DNA from: CAZKMM01 sp964553915
GTDB lineage: Bacteria > RBG-13-61-14 > DRUE01
Direction of reading: 5' to 3'
DNA length: 31,047 nucleotides
Assembly: GCA_964553915.1 (NCBI GenBank)
Contig: CAZKMM010000016.1
Location: 1-31,047, forward strand
The notes under the pieces are model-generated. The model made no database searches, was not told where the DNA came from, and was given only the letters and a program-made list of their open reading frames with translations. Positions 7,924 to 15,482 of the stretch are shown here, piece after piece (positions within the stretch are counted from its first letter, which is position 1; every line of letters starts with the position of its first letter). The position numbers and the translations under genes were made by a program.

Positions 7924-9970
7924 CTTTTACCTCCAGAATCCTTACCTGCCAGGCTTGCAAGGGAATTTCCACCTCTGAATCACCGCTAAATCTCTCCGAA
8001 CTCTCTAAATCCTCTAAAACCATAGGAGCAGGAAGGGAGAGCTTTCCAGCCACTGCCTCCCCTGAAGGATTAGCAACAAAAAGAATCTTTCTTTTATCTG
8101 TGAGAAAAAGCTGGCTCTCCACCTTCGGGGTAGTTGAGTAAAATCTCCGCTCAATCCCCAGCTCCAAGAGAATTTCTTTAATAAATTCAACAAGTTCTTC
8201 TGGAGGTCGCCTTCGGTCTTTAAAAGAAAAATTATGCGGGATTAAAAGGATTTTGCCTTTGGCAAGTAAAAATAGTTTTGCGGGGAAGGGAGGGGGGTAT
8301 TCTTTTTTCAGCTCAAGTCCTTCTTTCAGAATTTCACAGGGCTCCATATTCTCATCCAGCTCCGGCAGTTTTGGTCCTAAAAGCAAAAATCCCCCCTGCT
8401 CAGCATAAGCTCGGAGTTTTTCCTGAACCTCTCTGCTCATAAATTCAAAGCAGGAAAGAGCCACCAGGGGGTATTTTTTCAGGGAGTTTAGAGGTTGAGC
8501 GGTGTTTCCCAGGTCTATCCCGAAGCCAGCTAAATCCAGTGCCCGATAGATAGCCTCCTGAAAATTTCGGGCATAAAGCTGGATTGGGTGCTCAAATCCA
8601 AAATCATTTTCGTCGCAATGAAGCTCTGGAGGAGTTAGTTCTGGGTTGGGCAGAGGAAGCGGTTCCAGAATGGTGGTTGCGGATTCCAGCCGTTCATAAT
8701 CCCGATTGCTCAGCACCAGGCAGGGAGCATATTTTTCCAGCTTAAAGACTTCGCTGGTTTTAACTAGCTGGATGAATTTTTTGAAAAATTCAAAATATTC
8801 CTTTCTCTTTTTTCCTTTTCTGGTAATGGGCGAGCCATACCATCGCTCCCGCTCCACCATCATATAAAAATTCACTCCTTTTACCCCGTGCATAAACAGG
8901 CTGGGAGTGGTAAATTTCTGGTCTTTTAGGGAAATGCTCGGGATAAGAAATGCGCCCGAGCTGAACTCCGGGAGGCAGGGAAACCGGCTCAAGCCACTGG
9001 CAAACCTTGCCAGCCTCTTAATTCCCTGATACTCCCGGCGGGTAGGATAAATATCTGCCCCCTGAAAATCCAAAATCTTCTCCCGCTCAGTATAATTATT
9101 GGGCGGAAAATCTCCTGCCCCGGGATAGTTGGAGACAAAAAGCACGCCCTTAATTCCTGTTTCTTCCAGCATTTTTTTCAGCCGAGCCAGAGCCTGCACC
9201 AGATAATACTCCCGAAACTCCACCCAGCTTAGAAAATAAACCAGCTCTTTTTTGCTCTGGGCAGAGAACCTGCGGGCAGGCTCCACCTGGTCAAAATCAG
9301 AATAATTACTTCCAAACGCCAGATTCAGCCGGGAAATATCTGAGAATTTCTGGTGGAGAAATTTATGCCAGAGCCTGATGGCATCCGGATGATAATCATA
9401 ATCATAAGGTGAGGTGCGGAAAAAATTACAGAGCTCATTATCCACCTGAATCATTACCACTGGACCCTGAGGGTACAAAAAAGGCTTGAGGATTTTTCCA
9501 ACCGCTTGATACCATATACGGACCTCTTTAAAAAACACCTCACTGGCATAGCTGGGGAGAGGGAACATTTTGGGCGGAACTGGAAGCCAGACCAAGCCCC
9601 CATCTGCGCTTCGGGCAAGGCATTCTTTTTGCTCCAAGAGCCGGCGAGGATAGCCCCAATAAGTCAGCTCCGCATTGATATGAGGACCCGGACGGAGAAA
9701 AATTTTAAATCCTCGCTCCTGGGCAAGGGTTAAAAACCGGGGAAGATTTTTCTCCGGGCTTTTTTCTCCAAAGTCAAATTTGTCTTTTTCCAGCTCGTGG
9801 ACGCTCCAGGGGATATAGGTTTCAACGAACTCCAGCCCGAGCTCTGCAAGCTGGTCAAAGATTTTTTCCCAGCTTTCAGCCGGACTTCGCCAGTATTGAA
9901 AGGCGCCGGAGATAAAAGGCACCAGCCTGCCATCAATCAAAATCCCGGCTCTGGTTAGCTCAATTCCCAT
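7913..9970 (-). CDS. GH35-like beta-galactosidase family glycosidase
   Basis: Predicted retaining glycoside hydrolase of 685 residues with a TIM-barrel catalytic domain. The N-terminus DGRLVPFISGAFQYWR (13-28) is the GH35 signature start, followed by FVETYIPW near 48-55 and FLRPGPHINAE near 91-101. Asn178-Glu179 in QVDNE is the expected acid/base, and Glu335 in CLPEFSSG the nucleophile. A second half (about 420-685) should hold a GATase-like and beta-sandwich domain. Substrate is probably a beta-galactoside, not proven. There is no signal peptide, so it acts in the cytoplasm on an imported sugar. The gene is first in a four-gene operon ending with an APH-fold sugar kinase, which fits intracellular sugar use. 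It lacks a ribosome site and its predicted transcription start coincides with the ATG. Confidence 0.85.
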   Translation of the reverse strand: MGIELTRAGILIDGRLVPFISGAFQYWRSPAESWEKIFDQLAELGLEFVETYIPWSVHELEKDKFDFGEKSPEKNLPRFLTLAQERGFKIFLRPGPHINAELTYWGYPRRLLEQKECLARSADGGLVWLPVPPKMFPLPSYASEVFFKEVRIWYQAVGKILKPFLYPQGPVVMIQVDNELCNFFRTSPYDYDYHPDAIRLWHKFLHQKFSDISRLNLAFGSNYSDFDQVEPARRFSAQSKKELVYFLSWVEFREYYLVQALARLKKMLEETGIKGVLFVSNYPGAGDFPPNNYTEREKILDFQGADIYPTRREYQGIKRLARFASGLSRFPCLPEFSSGAFLIPSISLKDQKFTTPSLFMHGVKGVNFYMMVERERWYGSPITRKGKKRKEYFEFFKKFIQLVKTSEVFKLEKYAPCLVLSNRDYERLESATTILEPLPLPNPELTPPELHCDENDFGFEHPIQLYARNFQEAIYRALDLAGFGIDLGNTAQPLNSLKKYPLVALSCFEFMSREVQEKLRAYAEQGGFLLLGPKLPELDENMEPCEILKEGLELKKEYPPPFPAKLFLLAKGKILLIPHNFSFKDRRRPPEELVEFIKEILLELGIERRFYSTTPKVESQLFLTDKRKILFVANPSGEAVAGKLSLPAPMVLEDLESSERFSGDSEVEIPLQAWQVRILEVKDAG

Positions 9971-9977
9971 TATTCAA

Positions 9978-10006
9978 ATCATATCCAGATTTTTCTTTAA
10001 GGGCAA
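9978..10006 (-). promoter_or_regulatory. Promoter of the GH35 operon, apparently leaderless
   Basis: Minus strand TTGCCC (10006-10001), 17-bp spacer, TATGAT (9983-9978). Only seven bases (TTGAATA) separate the -10 box from the ATG at 9970, so the RNA should begin at 9971 or 9970. No Shine-Dalgarno sequence is present in this gap. Confidence 0.62.
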
Positions 10007-10059
10007 AAGAATCTTTGCGGAAGAAAATTAAAAACTTTAATTGCCTGATTTAACCGAAT

Positions 10060-10107
10060 TTGATAAACAATTCAAAATATTTAGAAATGTAAATAAATTT
10101 TTAGAAT
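10060..10107 (+). promoter_or_regulatory. Weak candidate promoters for the zinc-ribbon/oxidoreductase unit
   Basis: The 163-bp divergent intergenic region is strongly AT-rich. On the plus strand two imperfect pairs are seen: TTGATA (10060-10065), 16 bp, TAGAAA (10082-10087); and TTTAGA (10080-10085), 16 bp, TAGAAT (10102-10107). Either would give a leader containing the AAGGAGGGG ribosome site at 10121-10129. I cannot choose between them. Confidence 0.35.
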
Positions 10108-10133
10108 AATTAAACTTTATAAGGAGGGGAAAG

Positions 10134-10379
10134 ATGGAAAGAAAAAATAATGAGAGCAGAAAGAAAAGGAATGAGATTGAATGTCCTGGTTGTGGCGGAA
10201 AAAGTTTTTATCAGGAAGTTTCAGAATACTATTATAGATACATTGAAATTATGGACAATGAACTGGAAATCAGCTATGAAGATGATTACGAGCGGGATTT
10301 AGATTATGGTGAGATAATCTGCCAGAATTGTGGCAGAAATTGTACCGAGCTGTTTGACGAGATAGAAATAGATTGTTAA
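10134..10379 (+). CDS. Small acidic zinc-ribbon protein, function unknown
   Basis: An 81-residue protein with two CxxC pairs, CPGCGG at 18-23 and CQNCGRNC at 63-70, separated by about 40 residues rich in Tyr, Asp and Glu. The spacing suggests a zinc ribbon holding one metal ion. The basic first 15 residues contrast with the acidic middle. A very strong ribosome site (AAGGAGGGG, 5 bp before ATG) supports that it is translated. Similar stand-alone ribbons occur beside many kinds of genes, so I assign no function. It is 44 bp upstream of the Gfo/Idh/MocA gene and probably shares its transcript. Confidence 0.7.
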   Translation: MERKNNESRKKRNEIECPGCGGKSFYQEVSEYYYRYIEIMDNELEISYEDDYERDLDYGEIICQNCGRNCTELFDEIEIDC

Positions 10380-10394
10380 ATTACAACAAAAATT

Positions 10395-10413
10395 AAAAAA
10401 CCTCTTTAAGAGG
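10395..10413 (-). terminator. Short hairpin followed by T6 on the minus strand
   Basis: CCTCTTTAAGAGG (10401-10413) is a five-pair inverted repeat. On the minus strand it is followed by six T residues (10400-10395) and then TTAATTTTTG. It could stop antisense or read-through transcription coming from the right. On the plus strand its right arm AAGAGGG overlaps the likely ribosome site of the next gene, so it could instead mask that site. Confidence 0.35.
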
Positions 10414-10423
10414 GTGGGTAGGG

Positions 10424-11509
10424 ATGAGAGAAAGCCGGGTAAAGGTTGGGGTTTGTGGCACTGGATTTGTTGCTAATATTCATACTGATGCTTTGAGTCA
10501 TTGCTCCCAGGCAGAGACGGTTGCGGTGTATAGTCGGAATCGGGCACGAGGAAAGAAATTTGCCCAGGAGCGGGGCATCCCCAAGGTTTATACGGATTAT
10601 GAGAAAATGATTTCAGACCCGGAGATTGACCTGGTGGTTCTGGGCATTCCCAATGACCTGCATTGCGAGTTCACAGTCAAAGCCTCGGAGATGAAGAAAC
10701 ATATTTTTGTGGAAAAGCCCCTGTGCCTGACTTTAGAAGAAGCAGACAAAATGATAAGTGCCTGCAAGAAGAACAAAGTCCAGCTTTTTTATGGTGAGAA
10801 TCTCTGTTTTGCGCCCAAGTATGTTCGGCTTAAGGAGCTGATTGATGAAGGAGCTTTAGGCAAGCCCTTTTATATCCGGCACCGGGAGAGCCATTTTGGA
10901 CCTCATTCCCGCTGGTTCTGGGATATAGAGCGTTCTGGCGGAGGAGCGTTTATGGATATGGGATGCCACGGGATAGAGTTTGCCCGCTGGCTTTTGAATA
11001 AGCCCAGGGTGAAAAGGGTGCTTTGCTCACTCGGTCGTTATGTTCATCTGAAAAAGACCCGGGGCGAGGATGATGCGGTTTGCATTCTTGAATTTGAGAA
11101 TGGTGCCCGGGCAGTGATAGAAAATTCCTGGGCACTTCGGGGCGGTTTAGATGACCGGGCAGAGGTAATGGGCTCTGGGGGAGTGGCATTTTGCGACCTG
11201 GTGATTGGCAATTCTATTCGGCTTTTTAGCGCCAAAGGTTATGGCTATGCGGTGGAAAAGGCAGAGACCACCAAAGGTTGGGGATATGCCATCTACCGGG
11301 AGCATGAGATGTATGGATATCCGGAGGAATTTGCTCATATTATTGATTGCCTCCAGCGGAGGAAAAAACCAATTGAGACCGCAGAGGATGGCAGGCTGGT
11401 TTTAGAGGTGATGCTTGCCGGGTATCTTTCTGCCAGGCTGGGCAGATGGGTTGAGCTACCTGCCAAACTTCCCAGAAACAAAAAGCCTTATCAGCTCTGG
11501 CTGGAGTAA
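10424..11509 (+). CDS. Gfo/Idh/MocA-family NAD(P)-dependent oxidoreductase
   Basis: Predicted sugar or cyclitol dehydrogenase of 361 residues. The N-terminal Rossmann fold begins VGVCGTGFVANIH (8-20), and the family EKP motif, which binds the nicotinamide end, is at 97-99. A C-terminal alpha/beta domain follows, with the expected substrate-site sequence GGGAFMDMGCHGIEFARWLL containing conserved Asp and His. Family members oxidise or reduce sugars, inositols or sugar-acid derivatives; the substrate here is unknown. The start ATG follows a G-rich weak site. It is preceded by the small zinc-ribbon gene and ends at a predicted terminator facing the convergent trkH. Confidence 0.9.
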   Translation: MRESRVKVGVCGTGFVANIHTDALSHCSQAETVAVYSRNRARGKKFAQERGIPKVYTDYEKMISDPEIDLVVLGIPNDLHCEFTVKASEMKKHIFVEKPLCLTLEEADKMISACKKNKVQLFYGENLCFAPKYVRLKELIDEGALGKPFYIRHRESHFGPHSRWFWDIERSGGGAFMDMGCHGIEFARWLLNKPRVKRVLCSLGRYVHLKKTRGEDDAVCILEFENGARAVIENSWALRGGLDDRAEVMGSGGVAFCDLVIGNSIRLFSAKGYGYAVEKAETTKGWGYAIYREHEMYGYPEEFAHIIDCLQRRKKPIETAEDGRLVLEVMLAGYLSARLGRWVELPAKLPRNKKPYQLWLE

Positions 11510-11555
11510 GGATTTAGCTCCGCTGGTAAATCAGCTGAGAAATAAAGCCAGCAAG

Positions 11556-11589
11556 AAATCCCTGAGCAAGGTTCGGGGATTTTTATTTT
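11556..11589 (+). terminator. Rho-independent terminator after the Gfo/Idh/MocA gene
   Basis: AAATCCCTGAGC pairs with GTTCGGGGATTT (12 pairs including two G-U) around a three-base AAG loop, followed by TTATTTTC. It lies 47 bp after the oxidoreductase stop and overlaps the end of the convergent trkH gene by a few bases. On the minus strand no T-run follows, so it is probably one-directional. Confidence 0.7.
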
Positions 11590-13043
11590 CTCCAGAATCC
11601 CGGCAGGAACAAAAGAAGCACTGGATAGACCTCCAGCCTTCCCATGACCATCAGGAAACTGAGCAGAGCTTTGGCGGGATAAGGGAGATGGAAATAATGA
11701 GTAGCGGGTCCCACCTTTGCCAGCCCCGGTCCGATGTTTCCCAGGCAGGCAATTGTGGCGCTCATTGAAGTGATCGGGTCTAATCCCATTGCTAAAAGAG
11801 CAAAGGTGGAGATGATAAAAGCCCCGATAAAAAGAACAATAAATCCAAATACCAGGGAGATTACCTCCTTTTCCACTGGCTCCTTTCCCAGTTTTAAGGA
11901 GATGACCCGTTTGGGGAAGAAAAATTTTTTCAACTCCATTCCAGCAGTTTTTATGGTAATCATAATTCTCATCACTTTGATAGAACCGCCGGTGCTTCCG
12001 GTGCAACCGCCGATAAACATCAGCCCGAGCAAAAAGAAGCGGGCAAAATCATTCCAGCGGTCAAAATCCGCAGTGGCGTAGCCAGTGGTGGTCATAATGG
12101 AGACCGCCTGGAATAAGGCATTTCTTAAAGCGGAAAAGGGAGATGAGTAATCCCGGAAAACAAGTAAAGAAATCCAGAGAAAAATTACCGCTCCTAAAAG
12201 AAATGATACATAGGTGAGAAACTCACGGTTCCTCACCAGGGGACGAATATTTCCCTGAAATGCCCGGGCATAAAGGGAAAAATTCACTCCGACCAGAAAC
12301 ATAAATAATACAATTACCAGTTCAATATAAAGGCTATTAAATCCGGAGATGCTTGCGGTATAGGTGGAGAATCCTCCGGTGGCAAGAGTGGTGAAGGTAT
12401 GGGCGCAGGCATCAAAAAAGCTTGCTCCACCGAGCAGGAGCAGGAAAATTTCCCAGGCGGTAAAGCAGAGATAAATTCTCCAGAGGATGCTGGCGGTATC
12501 TCGGATTCGGGGCATTATTCCCTTTTTTTCTATGCCCGGAACCTCCACCTGATATAAGTGCTTGGCTTCTATGCCCAGAGCCGGAAAAATGGAGATGAAA
12601 AGCACAATAATTCCCATTCCTCCCAGCCACTGGGTAAAAGCCCGCCAGAAAAGGAGGCTTTTGGGAATTGGCTCAATTTTATCCAGCACCGTGGCGCCGG
12701 TGGTGGTGAATCCGCTCATTGCCTCAAAATAACAATCCAGATAATTGCCGGGGAAGAACCCGGAAAAATAAAAAGGGAGCGCGCCCACTCCAGCAATTAA
12801 AATCCAGGCAAAGGCTACAGTGGCAAGCCCTTCCCGGCGAAAGAACTGACGGGAAGCTCTTCTTCCTAGAATCCAGAGTCCGCCTCCCAGAGCAACTCCC
12901 ACCAGCATAGATGTTAGAAAAGCATTAAGACATTCCCTGCCTCCTGGTTCTTCTTCAAAACACCAGGGCAAAGCCACCGCCATTGAAAGAGAGATAAAGA
13001 TTAAAATCTGTCCGAGAGTTTTGGCAATCAGGCGGAAATTCAT
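11583..13043 (-). CDS. trkH: Trk potassium uptake membrane subunit TrkH
   Basis: Polytopic inner-membrane K+ channel-like subunit of 486 residues, the typical TrkH length. Four pore-loop filters of the TrkH/KtrB superfamily are visible: SGFTTTGAT, LATGGFST, TTTGYAT and LGNIGPG, each with the central glycine that lines the K+ path. Hydrophobic helices run through the rest. It partners TrkA, whose gene precedes it with a 4-bp overlap (ATGA type), so subunits are made together. It is the last gene of a seven-gene minus-strand operon and converges on the oxidoreductase terminator. Confidence 0.95.
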   Translation of the reverse strand: MNFRLIAKTLGQILIFISLSMAVALPWCFEEEPGGRECLNAFLTSMLVGVALGGGLWILGRRASRQFFRREGLATVAFAWILIAGVGALPFYFSGFFPGNYLDCYFEAMSGFTTTGATVLDKIEPIPKSLLFWRAFTQWLGGMGIIVLFISIFPALGIEAKHLYQVEVPGIEKKGIMPRIRDTASILWRIYLCFTAWEIFLLLLGGASFFDACAHTFTTLATGGFSTYTASISGFNSLYIELVIVLFMFLVGVNFSLYARAFQGNIRPLVRNREFLTYVSFLLGAVIFLWISLLVFRDYSSPFSALRNALFQAVSIMTTTGYATADFDRWNDFARFFLLGLMFIGGCTGSTGGSIKVMRIMITIKTAGMELKKFFFPKRVISLKLGKEPVEKEVISLVFGFIVLFIGAFIISTFALLAMGLDPITSMSATIACLGNIGPGLAKVGPATHYFHLPYPAKALLSFLMVMGRLEVYPVLLLFLPGFWRK

Positions 13044-14401
13044 TTTGATTTATCCGGAGGACTGAATAGTTTTTGCACCTGGGGCAGGCTTTTTAAAAAG
13101 GAGAAGATAATGCAGATGTCTCCGGGCTGAACCCGGTCTTTGCCAGCAGGAATTATCACCTGACCATCCCGGACAATCACTCCAATAATGGCACCTCTGG
13201 GAAATCCTACCTGACTTAAAGGAGCTCTGGTAATCGGGCTTTCGGGCTCTGCCTTCATCTCTATTACCTCTGCCTTTCCTTCTTCTATTACTGCGATGGA
13301 GCCGACCACCCCGGTGTTGATGAAGCCGATAATCTTCTCTGCCAGAAGCCGGCGAGGACAGACCGCCAGGTCTATGGCCAGGCTCTGGTAAAGCTCAACA
13401 TATTCTGGATTTTCTACCAAAGCAATCACCTTTTTAGCTCCCAGCTTCTTTGCCAGCTGACAGCCGAGAAGATTCTTTTCATCCTTTCCGCAGGCAGAAA
13501 TGAACAGGTCAGTGCTTTTTATTCCCAGCTCCTCCAAGAGCATCGGGTCTGTGCCATTACCATTAATAATCTGAGTCTGGTCTAAAATTTCCGCCAGCTC
13601 GTCTGCCCGGTCTTTGTTTTCTTCAATTAGTTTTAAATCTATTTCAGTGGCTTCTGATTTCTGGGCAATGGTCAAGCCAATCCCTCCCCCGCCTACTAAT
13701 ATCACCTTTCTTGCCCGCTCAATGCTTTTCCCAAAGGTTTTTTCTATTTCTTTTACTCGCCCGGGACTGCCCAGGACCAAAACCTCATCTCCTTCTTTAA
13801 TCAGGGTGCTTCCATCTGGAATGATAATTTCTCTTTTCGGCTGATTCTTGATTAAAGCCACAATCAGGCAATCTTTAGGAAGATTTGCCTGAGAAAGGGT
13901 TTTTCCTTCCCAGGGAAGACGGGCTGGAATTTTAAACTGGCGAAGCTGAATTTTCCCTTCCGCAAAATCCTCCACCACGCTCGCCCGATGACCAAGCACC
14001 GCTTCAATAATCACCTGTGCGGTTAGTTCCCGGGGAGAGAGCATATAATCATATCTTAAAACCCGCTGGTAAAAACTGCGATGATATTGATATCGGGAAA
14101 TATCCCGCACCCGGACTATAATTCTTTTCGCTCCCATCTCTTTGGCAAAATATCCTGCCAGGAGATTGACCTCATCATTACTGGTGACTCCAAGAACTAC
14201 ATCCGCAGAGAAAACCCCTGCCTGCTCCAGGACCCCGGCTTCACAGCCATTGCCCAAAAGAGTATAAACATCCAGGCGGGATTCCAGCTCAGAAATTCGT
14301 TCCGGGGAATTGTCTATAATGGTAATCCGGTGCCCGGCTCGGGTTAAAATTTTTGCCAGGTGAAATCCAACCTCTCCGCCACCAATGATGAGGATTTTCA
14401 T
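13040..14401 (-). CDS. trkA: Trk potassium uptake regulator TrkA
   Basis: Cytoplasmic NAD-binding gating subunit of 453 residues. Two RCK halves are present: the first starts ILIIGGGEVGFHLA (3-16), the second starts VILVGGGGIGLTIAQ near 228. Each Rossmann (TrkA-N) domain is followed by a TrkA-C domain. Both glycine-rich loops look intact, so both nucleotide sites could be functional. It should form the ring under the TrkH dimer and control K+ uptake. It starts 9 bp after the PII gene, which places nitrogen signalling and potassium transport in one transcript. Confidence 0.95.
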   Translation of the reverse strand: MKILIIGGGEVGFHLAKILTRAGHRITIIDNSPERISELESRLDVYTLLGNGCEAGVLEQAGVFSADVVLGVTSNDEVNLLAGYFAKEMGAKRIIVRVRDISRYQYHRSFYQRVLRYDYMLSPRELTAQVIIEAVLGHRASVVEDFAEGKIQLRQFKIPARLPWEGKTLSQANLPKDCLIVALIKNQPKREIIIPDGSTLIKEGDEVLVLGSPGRVKEIEKTFGKSIERARKVILVGGGGIGLTIAQKSEATEIDLKLIEENKDRADELAEILDQTQIINGNGTDPMLLEELGIKSTDLFISACGKDEKNLLGCQLAKKLGAKKVIALVENPEYVELYQSLAIDLAVCPRRLLAEKIIGFINTGVVGSIAVIEEGKAEVIEMKAEPESPITRAPLSQVGFPRGAIIGVIVRDGQVIIPAGKDRVQPGDICIIFSFLKSLPQVQKLFSPPDKSK

Positions 14402-14410
14402 AGCCCCTAA

Positions 14411-14749
14411 TTATAAAGCGTCTTCTCCTCTCTCTCCAGTTCTGATTCGGATGGCATCTTCAATTGGATAGATAAAAATTTTTCCGTCTCCGAGCTTGCC
14501 GGTGTAGGCGGACTTGAGAATTACCTGAATTACCTCATCCAGCTTTGCTTTACTGACCACCAGCTCAATCTTGATTTTGGGGAGAAAGTCTATTACATAT
14601 TCTGCTCCCCGGTAAAGCTCGGTATGACCTTTTTGCCTGCCAAAGCCCTGAACCTCGCTGATGGTCATTCCCTGAATTCCAATTTCATTGAGCGCCTCTT
14701 TTACCTCGTCCAGTTTAAAAGGTCTGATAATCGCCTCAACCTTTTTCAT
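14411..14749 (-). CDS. PII nitrogen regulatory protein
   Basis: PII signal protein, 112 residues from this ATG, exactly the family length. MKKVEAIIRPFKLDEVKEAL starts the beta-alpha-beta fold; the T-loop contains GFGRQKGHTELYRGAEY with Tyr51, the uridylylation position, and Tyr46; the B-loop TGKLGDGKIF (about 83-92) binds ATP and 2-oxoglutarate. A longer frame extends nine residues upstream, but this ATG has an ideal AGGAGGAGG site and matches the family start. PII senses 2-oxoglutarate and the ATP/ADP ratio and normally controls AmtB or glutamine synthetase. No amtB or glnA is nearby; it lies between comF and trkA. GlnB versus GlnK cannot be decided. Confidence 0.95.
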   Translation of the reverse strand: MKKVEAIIRPFKLDEVKEALNEIGIQGMTISEVQGFGRQKGHTELYRGAEYVIDFLPKIKIELVVSKAKLDEVIQVILKSAYTGKLGDGKIFIYPIEDAIRIRTGERGEDAL

Positions 14750-14762
14750 TGCCTCCTCCTTT

Positions 14763-15479
14763 TTATGCCCGGGCAAAAGCTAAAACCCCTACCAGCTCTG
14801 CTCCTGCCCGCTTTAAGGTTCTGCTTGCTTCTTCTATGGTTGCTCCGGTAGTGATGACATCATCAATTAAAAGAACTTTTTTGTCCTTAATCCAGGAGGG
14901 TTTTTTCACTAAAAAGGCTTTTTTCAGGTTTTTTTCTCTTTGATTTCGGCTCAATCCTACCTGAGGCGGGGTATTTTGGGTTCGCACCAGAACTGAGGGA
15001 GCAAGCGGGAGATTTATCTTTTTTGCCAGAAAGCGAGCCAGAAGCTGGGATTGATTGTATCCTCTTTTCAGGAGCCTTTGCCAGTGAAGAGGCACCGGGA
15101 TGATTAAATCAAAATCCAGAGGAGCAAATTGCTCCTGATAAACCCCTGCCATCTCATCACTCATCCAGGCAAGAAAAGCAAATTCCCTCTGATATTTAAA
15201 GCGATGGACAATTTCCACTGCCGGCTCCTCAAATTTTACCACCGCCCGAGCCAGATGATAAGAAGGTGGCTTAAGCTGGCATTTTCCACAAAGATGAGCC
15301 GGACTTGTGGGCTCAAATCCAAGCCCGCAGATCTGACAGCAATTATCCTTAAGCCATTCTAATTTCTCCAGACACCGGGAGCATAAAGGCATTTTCGTCT
15401 CTGCTGGATGGGAGCAAAGAAGGCACAAACCGGGGAAAATCAGCTCAAAAAGAAGGCGAAGAGAAAATTGGGTCTGCAT
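14763..15479 (-). CDS. comF: ComF-family phosphoribosyltransferase-like protein
   Basis: ComF/GntX-type protein of 238 residues. An N-terminal zinc-finger region contains C19xxC22, C33xxC36, C48xxC51 and C64xxC67, as in ComF. The C-terminal part is a type I phosphoribosyltransferase fold with PVPLHWQRLLKRGYNQSQLL in the middle and the PRPP loop VLLIDDVITTGAT near 197-209. ComF is needed for DNA uptake in competent bacteria and interacts with the translocation helicase and primosome; no competence gene is adjacent, so the role here is inferred from family only. It starts 3 bp after apgM without a ribosome site of its own, so translation is probably coupled. Confidence 0.9.
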   Translation of the reverse strand: MQTQFSLRLLFELIFPGLCLLCSHPAETKMPLCSRCLEKLEWLKDNCCQICGLGFEPTSPAHLCGKCQLKPPSYHLARAVVKFEEPAVEIVHRFKYQREFAFLAWMSDEMAGVYQEQFAPLDFDLIIPVPLHWQRLLKRGYNQSQLLARFLAKKINLPLAPSVLVRTQNTPPQVGLSRNQREKNLKKAFLVKKPSWIKDKKVLLIDDVITTGATIEEASRTLKRAGAELVGVLAFARA

Positions 15480-15482
15480 TGC

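Noticed and set aside
11491..12006. Minus-strand open frame of 171 codons
   Set aside because: Shadow of trkH in another frame, crossing the trkH stop and terminator; the protein looks like random composition.
14750..14776. N-terminal extension of nine residues on the PII protein
   Set aside because: The inner ATG has an ideal AGGAGGAGG site and gives the exact 112-residue family length; the extension would overlap comF.
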